Source: Phytohabitans suffuscus (lineage in GTDB: Bacteria > Actinomycetota > Actinomycetes > Mycobacteriales > Micromonosporaceae). From it: 64,000 bases of DNA. Made by a program: the position numbers and the translations under genes. This document shows, in pieces, positions 56,201 to 63,900 of this stretch. The first letter of the stretch is position 1. Each line of letters begins with the position of its first letter. Under the pieces are notes generated by a model. The model did not search any database, had not been told where the DNA came from, and was given only the letters and a program-made list of their open reading frames with translations. Where the stretch lies: the NCBI RefSeq assembly GCF_011764565.1, contig NZ_AP022871.1, positions 7,936,320-8,000,319 of the forward strand, written 5' to 3'.

Positions 56201-57221
56201 GGCGGCGCCCCACCCGACCCACACCTACAAGCGGTACGGCAACTTCGAGGCGACGCTGAAGGTGACCTACGCCGACGGCCAGGTCGTCACCGCCAAGATC
56301 CCGGTCACCGCCGGGTGCGTGGCGCCGGACGCCCGCTCGACCGTCCAGCTCCTGGAGATCGACACCGGCGTCGCCAACCGGGTCGCCGGCGGCGGCTGCA
56401 CGATCAACGACCTGATCGACGACGAGGCCAACTGGCCCAACCACAACGAGTTCGTCAACCACCTCGACGAGGTGCTCGCCGAGCTCACCGCCGCGCACGT
56501 GATCGACAACCGCGAGGCGGGCCTGCTGCGGCGGACCGGCGCGCAGTCGGCGATCGGCTCGATCCCCGGCTACAAGTCGATCTTCGACGGCACGGCGTAC
56601 TCGCTGTCCGGATGGCGCCAGGCCCCAAGCGGGTCGTTCCAGGTGCGGCCGGACGGCACGATGCGCACGCAGGGCGGCCTCGGCATGCTCTGGTACGCGG
56701 ACCAGCAGTTCGCCAACTACTCGATCAAGCTGCAGTTCCGGGACGTGTCGCCCGAGGGTACCCGCGCCAACAGCGGTGTCTTCGTCCGCTTCCCGGACCC
56801 GCGCACGCCGCTGGAGCAGCGGCCGCCGGGCAGCTGCGGCACGGTCGGCTCGGCCCGCACCTCACCCGCCTGGGTGGCGATCTTCTGCGGGCACGAGATC
56901 CAGCTGTACGACGGCGACACGGGTGAGCCGCAGAAGACCGGGTCGGTCTACAACTTCGACCCGAACAACCTCGCCCAGTCCGGCGCCGGCCCGAAGAACG
57001 TGTGGAACGACTACGAGATCAAGGTCGAGGGTCAGCACTACACGATCATCCGGAACGGCGTGGTGATCAACGAGTTCGACAACACGCCCGGCAAGCAGTC
57101 GTCCCGCGCGGGCGACCCGCCGACGGACCTGCGCCAGTTCGTCAGCGGCTTCATCGGGCTGCAGAACCACGGCACCAACGACCTGATGGAGTTCCGCAAC
57201 GTACGCGTGCGCGAGCTCTGA
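53260..57221 (+). CDS. Secreted ThuA / PQQ-type sugar dehydrogenase / PKD / DUF1080 protein (one-base frameshift)
   Basis: A 1320-residue protein once a C is added to the CCCCC run 53365-53369. The signal peptide (ending VSAAPA) is followed by a ThuA domain. It is split by an F5/8-type C (discoidin) domain of about 130 residues (about 160-285, VTQVFDGLPSTKWLAFARSG to AELWLIGPD), with ThuA resuming at VSITDRQHPANKGLPL. A glucose/sorbosone dehydrogenase propeller (about 385-925: GEPHGLTIAPNNGRVFYVG, HSCCHAGGGMTFDESGNLYIGSGD, GVRNIARIAWDPV, GNHGWPYC, KFGPDGALYLLDY), PKD (about 935-1015), a GVANRVAGGGCTINDLIDDE helical unit and DUF1080 (about 1105-1320) follow. It is downstream of the oxidase gene and followed by a terminator. 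Confidence 0.83.
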
Positions 57222-57236
57222 CGGTTCCAACCCCTC

Positions 57237-57262
57237 GGGGGCCCGGCTCCGGCCGGGCCCCC
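57237..57262 (+). terminator. Terminator hairpin after the redox cluster
   Basis: Eleven-bp arms GGGGGCCCGGC / GCCGGGCCCCC with a 4-nt loop start 15 nt after the ThuA fusion stop. CTCTGGTTTCC follows. Confidence 0.75.
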
Positions 57263-57312
57263 TCTGGTTTCCGCAGGTCCTCCGGAGGTTTCTCAGCCCC
57301 TACGGAGGTTTC

Positions 57313-58494
57313 TCAGCCCTTGCGGAGGGTGAGCAGCGCGATCTCGCTCCGCGCGAAGATCCGCAGCGGCGGGCCCCAGAAGCCGGCGCCGTTGCTCGTG
57401 TACAGCTGGGTGCGCTCGCCGTGCCGGCTCAGCCCGCTGACCACGGGCTGGTCGAGCCGCACCAGGTAGTGGAACGGCCAGATCTGCCCGCCGTGGGTGT
57501 GCCCGGAGAGCTGCAGGTCGACGCCGTGCGCGACCGCCGCGGCGACCTGCTTGGGCTGGTGCGCCAGCAGCAGCACGGGAAGCTCCGGGTCGGCGCCGGC
57601 GAGCGCGGCGGCGTGGTCCGCGCGGTGGCCGGCCAGCCCGGACCCGGCCGCGGTGCGGTCGTCGACGCCGGCCACGACCAGGCGGTCACCGCCCCGCTCG
57701 ACCACCAGGTGCCGGTTGTGCAGCGCCTCCCAGCCCAGCTCCCGCATGTGCCCCAGCCACGTCTCGGCCTCGCCGAAGTACTCGTGGTTGCCGGTCACGT
57801 ACGTGCGCGCCAGCCGCGCCCGCACCGCGCCCAGCGGCGCCGCCTGGGCCCGCCGCTGGTCGACCGAGCCGTCCGCGATGTCGCCGGTGTGGCAGACCAC
57901 GTCCGCGTCCAGCCCGTTGACCACCTCGGTGACCCGCGCCGACCAGCCGGCCCGGTCGATCGGCCCGTAGTGGGTGTCGGTGAGCAGCACCACCCGCAGG
58001 CCGTCCAGCCCGGCGCCGAGCCGGGGGATGGCGACGTCGACCCGCCTGACCCGGGGCACCCGCATCGCCTCGACGTAGCCCCAGGCCACGAGCACGGCCG
58101 AGACGGCCAGCACGGCGACGGCGACCACCCGCGAGCGCGTGGGGTCCGTGACGCTGGCGGCGGTGAGGACGAGGCGCAGCACGTTGCCCGCGATCGCCCA
58201 GACGAACAGCACCCAGATCACACCGAGCGCCGTGTCGCCCGCGACGGCCGCCGCGTCCACCCGCCGCGGCCCGTGCCCGAGGACCATCAGCGCCGGGAAC
58301 GCCAGCAGCGCCACCGCGAAGAGCACCGTGCCGGCCACGACGGCGCCGGTGGGCCAGGCCGCGCCCGACACGACGAGCGTCCACCAGGGGACGCCGAAGA
58401 GCAGGAGCAGGATCGAGGTCAGCACCGCCCCGAACCGCAGGACCCGCCCCCACCGCCGGGTGGGTGCCGCCTCCACCGCCTCACTGACCGCCAC
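57313..58494 (-). CDS. Membrane metallophosphoesterase
   Basis: A 393-residue protein with four predicted membrane helices in residues 20-145, then a calcineurin-like phosphoesterase domain. Metal-binding motifs are in order: LLTDTHYGPID, CHTGDIADGS, YVTGNHEYFG, LLAHQP and SGHTHGGQIWPF. It resembles YkoQ/YaeI-type phosphodiesterases acting near the membrane. The GTG at 58494 is chosen because AAGGAG lies 7 nt before it; other GTGs upstream are too close. Confidence 0.88.
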   Translation of the reverse strand: MAVSEAVEAAPTRRWGRVLRFGAVLTSILLLLFGVPWWTLVVSGAAWPTGAVVAGTVLFAVALLAFPALMVLGHGPRRVDAAAVAGDTALGVIWVLFVWAIAGNVLRLVLTAASVTDPTRSRVVAVAVLAVSAVLVAWGYVEAMRVPRVRRVDVAIPRLGAGLDGLRVVLLTDTHYGPIDRAGWSARVTEVVNGLDADVVCHTGDIADGSVDQRRAQAAPLGAVRARLARTYVTGNHEYFGEAETWLGHMRELGWEALHNRHLVVERGGDRLVVAGVDDRTAAGSGLAGHRADHAAALAGADPELPVLLLAHQPKQVAAAVAHGVDLQLSGHTHGGQIWPFHYLVRLDQPVVSGLSRHGERTQLYTSNGAGFWGPPLRIFARSEIALLTLRKG

Positions 58495-58539
58495 GCGCAC
58501 ACTCCTTGTAGTCGTCACTGAAGCATGACACCGGCGGCG

Positions 58540-59340
58540 CTAGCGCAGCGTGATGACGTTGCCGGTGACGAGGCGGGCGGCGTCGGAGACCAGGTACGCG
58601 ATCACCTCGGCGACCTCGGCCGGCGTCGCCACGTGCACGAGGCCGGGGCTGGCGGCGACCAGCTCGCGGACCGAGTCGTTGACCCAGCCGGTATCCGTCA
58701 CGGGCGGGTGGACCATGTTGGCGGTGATGCCCAGCGGCGCCAGCTCGACCGCCGCGGACATCGTGTAGTTGCTCTGGGCGGCCTTCGCCGCGCCGTACGA
58801 CACCTCCTCGGGAAAGCCGAGGTCGCCGCCCGAGGTCAGGCCGACGACCCGACCCCAGGTGGCACCGCGCGCGGCGTGCCGGCGGGCCAGCTCGCCGATC
58901 AGCAGGGCCGGGGCGAGCGCGTCCACCGCGAACTGCTGTGACCAGGTCCACTGGCTCACCGGCCGCAGCGCGCGGCCGTGGTGGTCGGTCGTGGCGGGGG
59001 AGAAGGTGTCCTGCACCCAGCCGGTGGCGTTGTTGACGAGGATGTCGACCGGGCCCAGCAGCTCCTCGGCGGTGTCGAACAGCCGGGCGGGCGCGGCCGG
59101 GTCGGTGAGGTCGGCCTCCACGGCGACGGCCCGCCCGCCGGCCGCCTCGATCCCGGCGACCACGTGGTCGGCGCCGCGCAGGCGGTTGTCGCGGTAGGCC
59201 TGCGGGACCGCCGGGTCCTCGGCGTCGCGGACCCGCCAGTACGCGCACAGCACCGCCGTCCCCGCGGCCGCGAGCGCGCCGGCCGTCGCCGCGCCGATGC
59301 CGTGGTTGGCCCCTGTGACGATCGCGACATGCCCGCTCAT
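58540..59340 (-). CDS. SDR-family oxidoreductase
   Basis: A 266-residue short-chain dehydrogenase: TGANHGIGAATAGAL cofactor motif, NNATGW, then VVGLTSGGDLGFPEEVSYGAAKAAQSNYT with the Ser-Tyr-Lys triad, and GNVITLR at the end. An insertion between strands 2 and 3 (RVRDAEDPAVPQAYRDNRLRGADHV) is longer than usual. Substrate is unknown. It starts at the ATG at 59340 and sits 45 nt upstream of the metallophosphoesterase on the same strand. Confidence 0.85.
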   Translation of the reverse strand: MSGHVAIVTGANHGIGAATAGALAAAGTAVLCAYWRVRDAEDPAVPQAYRDNRLRGADHVVAGIEAAGGRAVAVEADLTDPAAPARLFDTAEELLGPVDILVNNATGWVQDTFSPATTDHHGRALRPVSQWTWSQQFAVDALAPALLIGELARRHAARGATWGRVVGLTSGGDLGFPEEVSYGAAKAAQSNYTMSAAVELAPLGITANMVHPPVTDTGWVNDSVRELVAASPGLVHVATPAEVAEVIAYLVSDAARLVTGNVITLR

Positions 59341-59564
59341 GCGGGGCAGTCTCGCGGCGTGGCCAGCGGCTCCGCAACGAGGTTTCCGCCGTCCACGGGC
59401 AGCGGGGCGAGACGGTCGCCGGCCCGGCACCGAGGCGGTCCGCGCGGACCCGGCGGGGGTTGGTACTGTCGGTGCGAGCTGGCCGTCGCGGCGCTGGCCT
59501 GATCCTCGATGGACGTCGATTGGCCCGGTCGCGTGCGGGCTGCGACCGACTACGAGGAGTTTCG

Positions 59565-60269
59565 ATGCCGCTCACTCCGGCTGACGTGCACAACGTCGCC
59601 TTCAAGAAGCCGCCGCTCGGGCAGCGGGGTTTCGACGAGGAGGAGGTCGACGCCTTCCTCGACGAGGTCGAGCAGGAGCTGGTGCGCCTCATCGAGGAAA
59701 ACAACGACCTCCGCGCCCAGATCGAGCGGTCCGGCGGCCGCTCCGACCCCGCGCCCGACCGCTGGATGGAGGCCGAGCTCGACGACGTGCGCACCCAGCT
59801 CGACCGGGCCCAGCGCGACCGGGTCGCCGCCGAGCAGGCCGCCCGCTCCGCGCAGATGGAGCTCGACCGGGCCCGTTCGCAGGGCGGCCCGATGGCCGGC
59901 GGCGCCGACAGCGAGCAGGTCGCCCGCGTGCTGATGATGGCCCAGCGCACGGCCGACGACCACCTGGGCGACGCCCGGCGCGAGGCGGACGGCCTGCTCG
60001 CCGACGCCCGCGCCCGCGCCGCCGAGGTCACCAGCGAGGCCCGCGCCGCCGCCGACACCCTGGAGCGCGACGCCCGCCAGCGGCACCAGGAGGCGATGGG
60101 CGGCCTGGACGCCAAGCGCACCGCCACGCTGCGTCACATCGAGGAGCTGCAGCAGTTCGAGCGGCAGTACCGCGGCCGCCTCACCGCCTACATCGAGAGC
60201 CAGCTCCGCGACCACGGCGGCGGCGAGAAGGCCGCCCTCCCCGCCGGCCGCGAGGGCATCGACATCTGA
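59565..60269 (+). CDS. DivIVA-domain coiled-coil protein (Wag31-like)
   Basis: A 234-residue protein starting with the DivIVA membrane-targeting segment, PLTPADVHNVAFKKPPLGQRGFDEEEVDAFLDEVEQEL. A flexible linker and a long coiled coil rich in Ala/Arg/Glu follow (QVARVLMMAQRTADDHLGDARREADGLL). It recognises curved membrane and organises polar growth. It is shorter than the canonical Wag31 and outside the usual cell-division cluster, so it may be a paralogue. GAGGAG precedes the ATG. A P box starts 43 nt after the stop. Confidence 0.88.
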   Translation: MPLTPADVHNVAFKKPPLGQRGFDEEEVDAFLDEVEQELVRLIEENNDLRAQIERSGGRSDPAPDRWMEAELDDVRTQLDRAQRDRVAAEQAARSAQMELDRARSQGGPMAGGADSEQVARVLMMAQRTADDHLGDARREADGLLADARARAAEVTSEARAAADTLERDARQRHQEAMGGLDAKRTATLRHIEELQQFERQYRGRLTAYIESQLRDHGGGEKAALPAGREGIDI

Positions 60270-60312
60270 CGACCGCCGCCGGCGCCGCCGGCGACGCCGC
60301 AAACAGAGCCGA

Positions 60313-60369
60313 GCTACCGCGACGTCCGCGCTGGTCCAGACCGTTGCTCCCGCGGCCTCACCCTCCGCG
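60313..60369 (+). repeat. P box, copy 3 (57 bp)
   Basis: Starts 43 nt after the DivIVA-type gene stop, in gene orientation. It has the same ends as copies 1 and 2, and its central palindrome is altered (CCAGACCG). Confidence 0.85.
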
Positions 60370-60471
60370 GCCCACACCCTGCCGGTTTGCCGGCACCCTC
60401 GGGCCCGTGGTGGGCCTCCGGCTTGGCGCGGACCGCCGAAATCACCCACTTTGTCCCCGCCTAGGGGGTGA

Positions 60472-60513
60472 CCGTGGACGGTGGTTGCCCTCCGGGGGCG
60501 GCTCGCGTCCACG
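60472..60513. repeat. Hairpin B2
   Basis: Core arms CGTGGACG / CGTCCACG with the inner GGTTGCCC...GGGCGGCTC typical of family B. The left outer arm is mutated (ACCGTGG instead of ATCGTGG). Confidence 0.8.
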
Positions 60514-60730
60514 ATCAGCCGAAACTGATCCCTGGGGTCTTGTGGAGCAAGCGGACAAACCGGAAGAAAGCGGCGCACGCTGGTCACCGCGCACAGGCTC
60601 GGACCGGTTGACCCGAAGGTCTCTGCGGAGCTGCCGGTGTCGGAGGTCCGGCTCTGCCCGCAGCGCTCCCTGCGGACGCCCGGTTCCCGCTGGTTTGTCC
60701 GCTCACCGCACCGCCTGGTGCGCTGGTTTC

Positions 60731-60786
60731 GGCGGATCGTGGTACGGATCCGCCCCCATGGGGGCGGATCCGTACCACGATCCGCC
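60731..60786. repeat. Hairpin A8, perfect 56-bp palindrome
   Basis: Every base from 60731 to 60786 pairs about the centre CCCCCAT|... with no unpaired loop. The outer ends are GGCGGATCGTGGTACGGATC and the matching complement. It contains two GGATCC sites and a central CCATGG. Unlike other A copies, both halves carry the same inner arm. Confidence 0.95.
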
Positions 60787-61210
60787 GGGACTACCCCCTC
60801 GGGCCTTACGCTAAGCAGACAAATCAACAGGAAGCGGTCCGCCACACAGGCCACAGTGGACAGACCCGGGCCGCATCATCCCGACAACTCGCCGTCCAGC
60901 TTTCGCCGATCTACCTATGGAGCTTTCGGGGTCAAGGTTCGAGCGGATCGCGCGGCATCCCCGCGGCTTCAGCGCACGCGGTGCACACCTCGGGCGGGCC
61001 GGCATCCTCGACCGGCCGCCGGGACGGCGAATGCGTGCCACCGACTCTGAAGTTGGGCGCAGCGGTGCGCCCAGCTTCAGAGCGTCCCGCACGGGCTACC
61101 TCACCTCGGGCCCGAGGCCCCACGTCCTGGGATCAGAGCCTTTCGGGGTCGAGGTCCGGGGCGGGGTGGTGTCGAGGCTGAAATCGGCTGGTTTGTGCTT
61201 GTTGGCGGGT

Positions 61211-61259
61211 GATCGTGGACGGTGGTTGCCCTTGTGGAGGGTGGCTCGCGTCCACGATC
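61211..61259. repeat. Hairpin B3
   Basis: Eleven-bp arms GATCGTGGACG / CGTCCACGATC with one mismatch position inside the inner stem (GGTGGTTGCCC...GGGTGGCTCG). Confidence 0.88.
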
Positions 61260-61491
61260 CGTCGGAACCGACCCTCGGGTCCTGCGGTGGGCGGACAAAT
61301 TGGCGGGAAACGGTCGTTCGAATAGATCGCTGTCGACGGACGTGGGCCCTCGTCGCGCTGGTACCGCTGAGCAGACCGGGTGCGGTGGCGCGGCGCTCAC
61401 CGCGCGGCGCGACGGCGCCGATGTGGCTCGGGCAGCTAAGCAGCCGCCGACCCGCACCGTTGTCGGATCCATGCTCGCGGGGGCGATCGCG

Positions 61492-61545
61492 GCGGATCGT
61501 GGTACGGATCCGCCCCTATGAGGGCGGGTTCATACCACGATCCGC
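61492..61545. repeat. Hairpin A9
   Basis: Thirteen-bp arms GCGGATCGTGGTA / TACCACGATCCGC with inner CGGATCCGCCC / GGGCGGGTT. Forward orientation, very close to A1. Confidence 0.9.
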
Positions 61546-61615
61546 AGCCGCGAGCCGTGCGGGCGATGAGCGGGTCGGCGCTGTGGCCGAAATCGCCTGG
61601 TTTGTCTTCATGGGG

Positions 61616-61675
61616 CCGGCGGATCGTGGACGGCAGTTGCTCCTACAGGGGCGGCTGGCGTCCACGATCCGCCGG
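61616..61675. repeat. Hairpin B4, perfect 17-bp arms
   Basis: Arms CCGGCGGATCGTGGACG / CGTCCACGATCCGCCGG around a 26-nt centre. The best-preserved copy of family B. Confidence 0.92.
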
Positions 61676-61793
61676 AACCTAGCCCACCGGGCTCCGCGAC
61701 AGGTGGACAAATTAGCAGAAAGCGGGCTGTCCGCAAGGGCTACTGTGGACAGACCTCGGAGCCTGGTTCGGGTGGGGGTGAGCTGGCGGGCTG

Positions 61794-62534
61794 TCAGACG
61801 ATGCCGCCGTTGGCGCGTAGGACCTGGCCGTTGACCCAGCGGGCGGCCGGGCCGGCGAGGAAGGCGACGATCTCGGCGATGTCCTCCGGAGTGCCGAGGC
61901 GTTGCAGCGGCGGGCGGGCGGCGAGGAGTGCGATGGTCTGCTCGTCCTTGCCGTCGAAGAACAGGTCGGTGGCGGTGGGGCCGGGGGCGACGGCGTTGAC
62001 GGTGACGTCGCGGCCGCGTAGCTCGCGGGCGAGGATCAGCGTGATCGCCTCGACCGCGGCCTTGCTGGCCACGTACGCGGCCTGACCTTCCGGGGCCAGG
62101 CCCACGTCGGAGGAGGAGAAGTTGACGATGGCGCCGCCGGGGCGGACGTGGCGCGCGGCCTGCTGGTTGACCACGAACGTGCCGCGGATGTTGACCCGGT
62201 GCAGTTCGTCCAGTTCGGACAGGTCCAGGTCGGCGATCGTGCCGGCGGCGGTACGGGCAGCCGCGTGCACCACCACGTCCACGCCGCCGTACTCCCGTTC
62301 GGTGCGGTCGAACAGGGCCGCGACGGCGGTCTCGTCGGCGACGTCGGCCCGTACCGCGATGGCCCTGCGGCCGGCCTCGACGATCTCCTTGACGGCGAGC
62401 GCGGCCTGGTCCGTGTCGTTGGCGTAGCCGACGACGACGGCGAAGCCCTCGGCGGCGAGCCAGCGTACGACCTGCCGCCCGATGCCGCGGGCGCCGCCGG
62501 TGACGACGGCGACCCGCGGATCAGCAACGCTCAT
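61794..62534 (-). CDS. SDR-family oxidoreductase, third gene of the LPMO operon
   Basis: A 246-residue short-chain dehydrogenase: VVTGGARGIGRQVVRWL cofactor motif, VVHAAARTAAG in place of NNAG, IVNFSSSDVGLAPEGQAAYVASKAAVEA with Ser-Tyr-Lys, and NGQVLRANGGIV. The ATG lies only 2 nt after the stop of the DUF305 gene, so it belongs to the same transcript as DUF305 and the LPMO. Substrate is unknown. It may reduce an aldehyde or keto sugar, but nothing in the sequence fixes this. Confidence 0.85.
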   Translation of the reverse strand: MSVADPRVAVVTGGARGIGRQVVRWLAAEGFAVVVGYANDTDQAALAVKEIVEAGRRAIAVRADVADETAVAALFDRTEREYGGVDVVVHAAARTAAGTIADLDLSELDELHRVNIRGTFVVNQQAARHVRPGGAIVNFSSSDVGLAPEGQAAYVASKAAVEAITLILARELRGRDVTVNAVAPGPTATDLFFDGKDEQTIALLAARPPLQRLGTPEDIAEIVAFLAGPAARWVNGQVLRANGGIV

Positions 62535-62536
62535 GC

Positions 62537-63130
62537 TCAGCCTCCGATCATGCGGAGCATCTGTGCCACCTGGTCGGCGCGGGACTCCTTGATCCGCTTG
62601 GCCAGGTCCCTGGTCTGGGGGTTGACCCCGTCGGCGGCGAGGTTGGTCAGCTCGACCGCGCTGTTCTGGTGGCCCGTCAGCAGGTTGAGGAACGTGGCCT
62701 CGAAGTCCGTGTCGGGCGTGTCCCGCAGCGCCTCGACCTGCTCCGGGCCGGTCGCCGGGAGGCCGCCGTGGCTGGCGTGCGTGGACATGTCCTGGCTCGC
62801 CTCCGTGGCCTCCTTCCAGCCGGTCAGCCACGACTCCATGATCTTGACTTCCTCGCGCTGGGTGGTGTCGATCGCGGCGGCCAGGAGGCGGACGTCCTCG
62901 CTCAGCGTGCGGTCGGCGGCCAGGGCGGTCAGCTCCAGCCCCTGCCCGTCGTGCGCGATCATCATCTGGAGGAACATCACGTCCGCCGAGTTGTGCTCCG
63001 CGTCGGCGGCCGGAAGGATACCGGCTGCGGGCGCGGCGTCGGCGGGCGGGGCGGGCGGCGGCGACGGCTCGGTCGAGCAGCCCGCGGCGAGCAGCAGCGC
63101 GGCGGCGGCCGCGAAGAGGATGCGTCGCAT
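62537..63130 (-). CDS. DUF305-family lipoprotein
   Basis: A 197-residue lipoprotein with signal peptide FAAAAALLLAAGC. The mature four-helix domain has the DUF305 pattern in two halves: HNSADVMFLQMMIAHDGQGLELTALAAD and FLNLLTGHQNSAVELTNLAAD. Methionine- and histidine-bearing helices (MFLQMM, DMSTHASHGG) could bind copper. Some family members, such as the cyanobacterial CopM, are reported copper binders. It lies 4 nt downstream of the LPMO frame end, suggesting a role with that copper enzyme. Confidence 0.82.
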   Translation of the reverse strand: MRRILFAAAAALLLAAGCSTEPSPPPAPPADAAPAAGILPAADAEHNSADVMFLQMMIAHDGQGLELTALAADRTLSEDVRLLAAAIDTTQREEVKIMESWLTGWKEATEASQDMSTHASHGGLPATGPEQVEALRDTPDTDFEATFLNLLTGHQNSAVELTNLAADGVNPQTRDLAKRIKESRADQVAQMLRMIGG

Positions 63131-63134
63131 GGCG

Positions 63135-63900
63135 TCAGACCGGCAGCCAGAGGGCGAGCGTGAAGATCGACGGCTCCCAGCCGGACAGCGACGTGTGCGA
63201 CTGGCGGCAGCGGTACCGCTGGCCCTGGAACGTGACCTCGTCCCCGGTCCGGTAGGCGGTGCCGGTGGCCCAGGTGCCGCCGCCGGTGTTCGCGGGGGCG
63301 GCGGGGCGCTGGTCGGCGGCCGCGTGGTGGCCGGCGGCGTCGCGGGGGAGCGGTGGTGGCCGGGGGCGGGTTGTCCGGGGTGCCGCCACCACCCACGTTG
63401 AGGTCGACGCAGCTGTAGAACGCCATCGGGGTGTCGCCGATGTTCCAGATCGCCAGCACGGTGCGGCGGCCGGGGAAGCGGGAGAGGTCGACCTGGTGCG
63501 AGACGACCGCGTCCGGCTGCTGGTTGCCGCCGTCGACGACCGCGACGCGGGTGTTCCCGACGAAGTACTCCCAGTTCGCGGTGCGGTGGCGGGCGGTGAA
63601 GACCCAGGTGAACGTCACCGACGAGCCGACCGTGCGGGCCGGCCACGCCCGGCTGTCGTCGTTCAGCACGGCGAACTGGGACAGGCCGCCGTCGCAGCTG
63701 CGCAGCCCCTTGGGGCCTTCGACGCTCTGCGGTTCGAACTGGATCTGTCCACAGTCGGGGACGGCGCGTGACGCGCACAGGGCCTGGCGGCTGGGCGGGG
63801 CGGAGACGTACCCGTGGGCGGATGCCGCGGAGCCGGTCGCGACCAGGCCCGCGGCGGCGGTACCGGCGATCACCAGGGGATAGACGAAAACCTTACGCAT
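63135..63900 (-). CDS. AA10 lytic polysaccharide monooxygenase with C-terminal CBM5/12-like module (two one-base frameshifts in linker)
   Basis: A secreted copper oxidase of polysaccharides. The signal peptide ends ASA, leaving His1 (HGYVSAPPSRQALCASRAVPDCG). The AA10 domain (about 31-170) contains FTWVFTARHRTANWEYFVG (second His) and VLAIWNIGDTPMAFYSCVDLNV. A Thr/Pro linker shifts frame at two GGGGG runs on the plus strand, 63344-63348 and 63294-63298. Adding one base at each gives 255 residues ending in a chitin-binding CBM5/12-like module (WATGTAYRTGDEVTFQGQRYRCRQSHTSLSGWEPS). Chitin is the likelier substrate. It is first in an operon with DUF305 and SDR genes. Upstream, the last 100 bases show only an AT-richer promoter-like patch. 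Confidence 0.87.

Larger units (their letters stand above)
60270..61793. repeat. Gene-free mosaic of dispersed intergenic modules (cluster 5)
   Basis: No gene is seen. Module order is P box 3, half D module (GAAATCACCCACTTTGTCC), hairpin B2, hairpin A8 (perfect palindrome), CAGTGGACAGAC, a segment shared with 31000-31140, hairpin B3, half C arm (61360), hairpin A9, hairpin B4 and ACTGTGGACAGACC just before the SDR stop. Confidence 0.82.

Noticed and set aside
49836..56498. A 2220-codon open frame on the minus strand across the redox cluster
   Set aside because: It is the antisense of well-supported genes with recognisable domains. Its composition (runs of Arg, Gly, Val, His) and lack of any domain show it is open only because of GC-rich codon bias. 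It also spans two genes and their stops.
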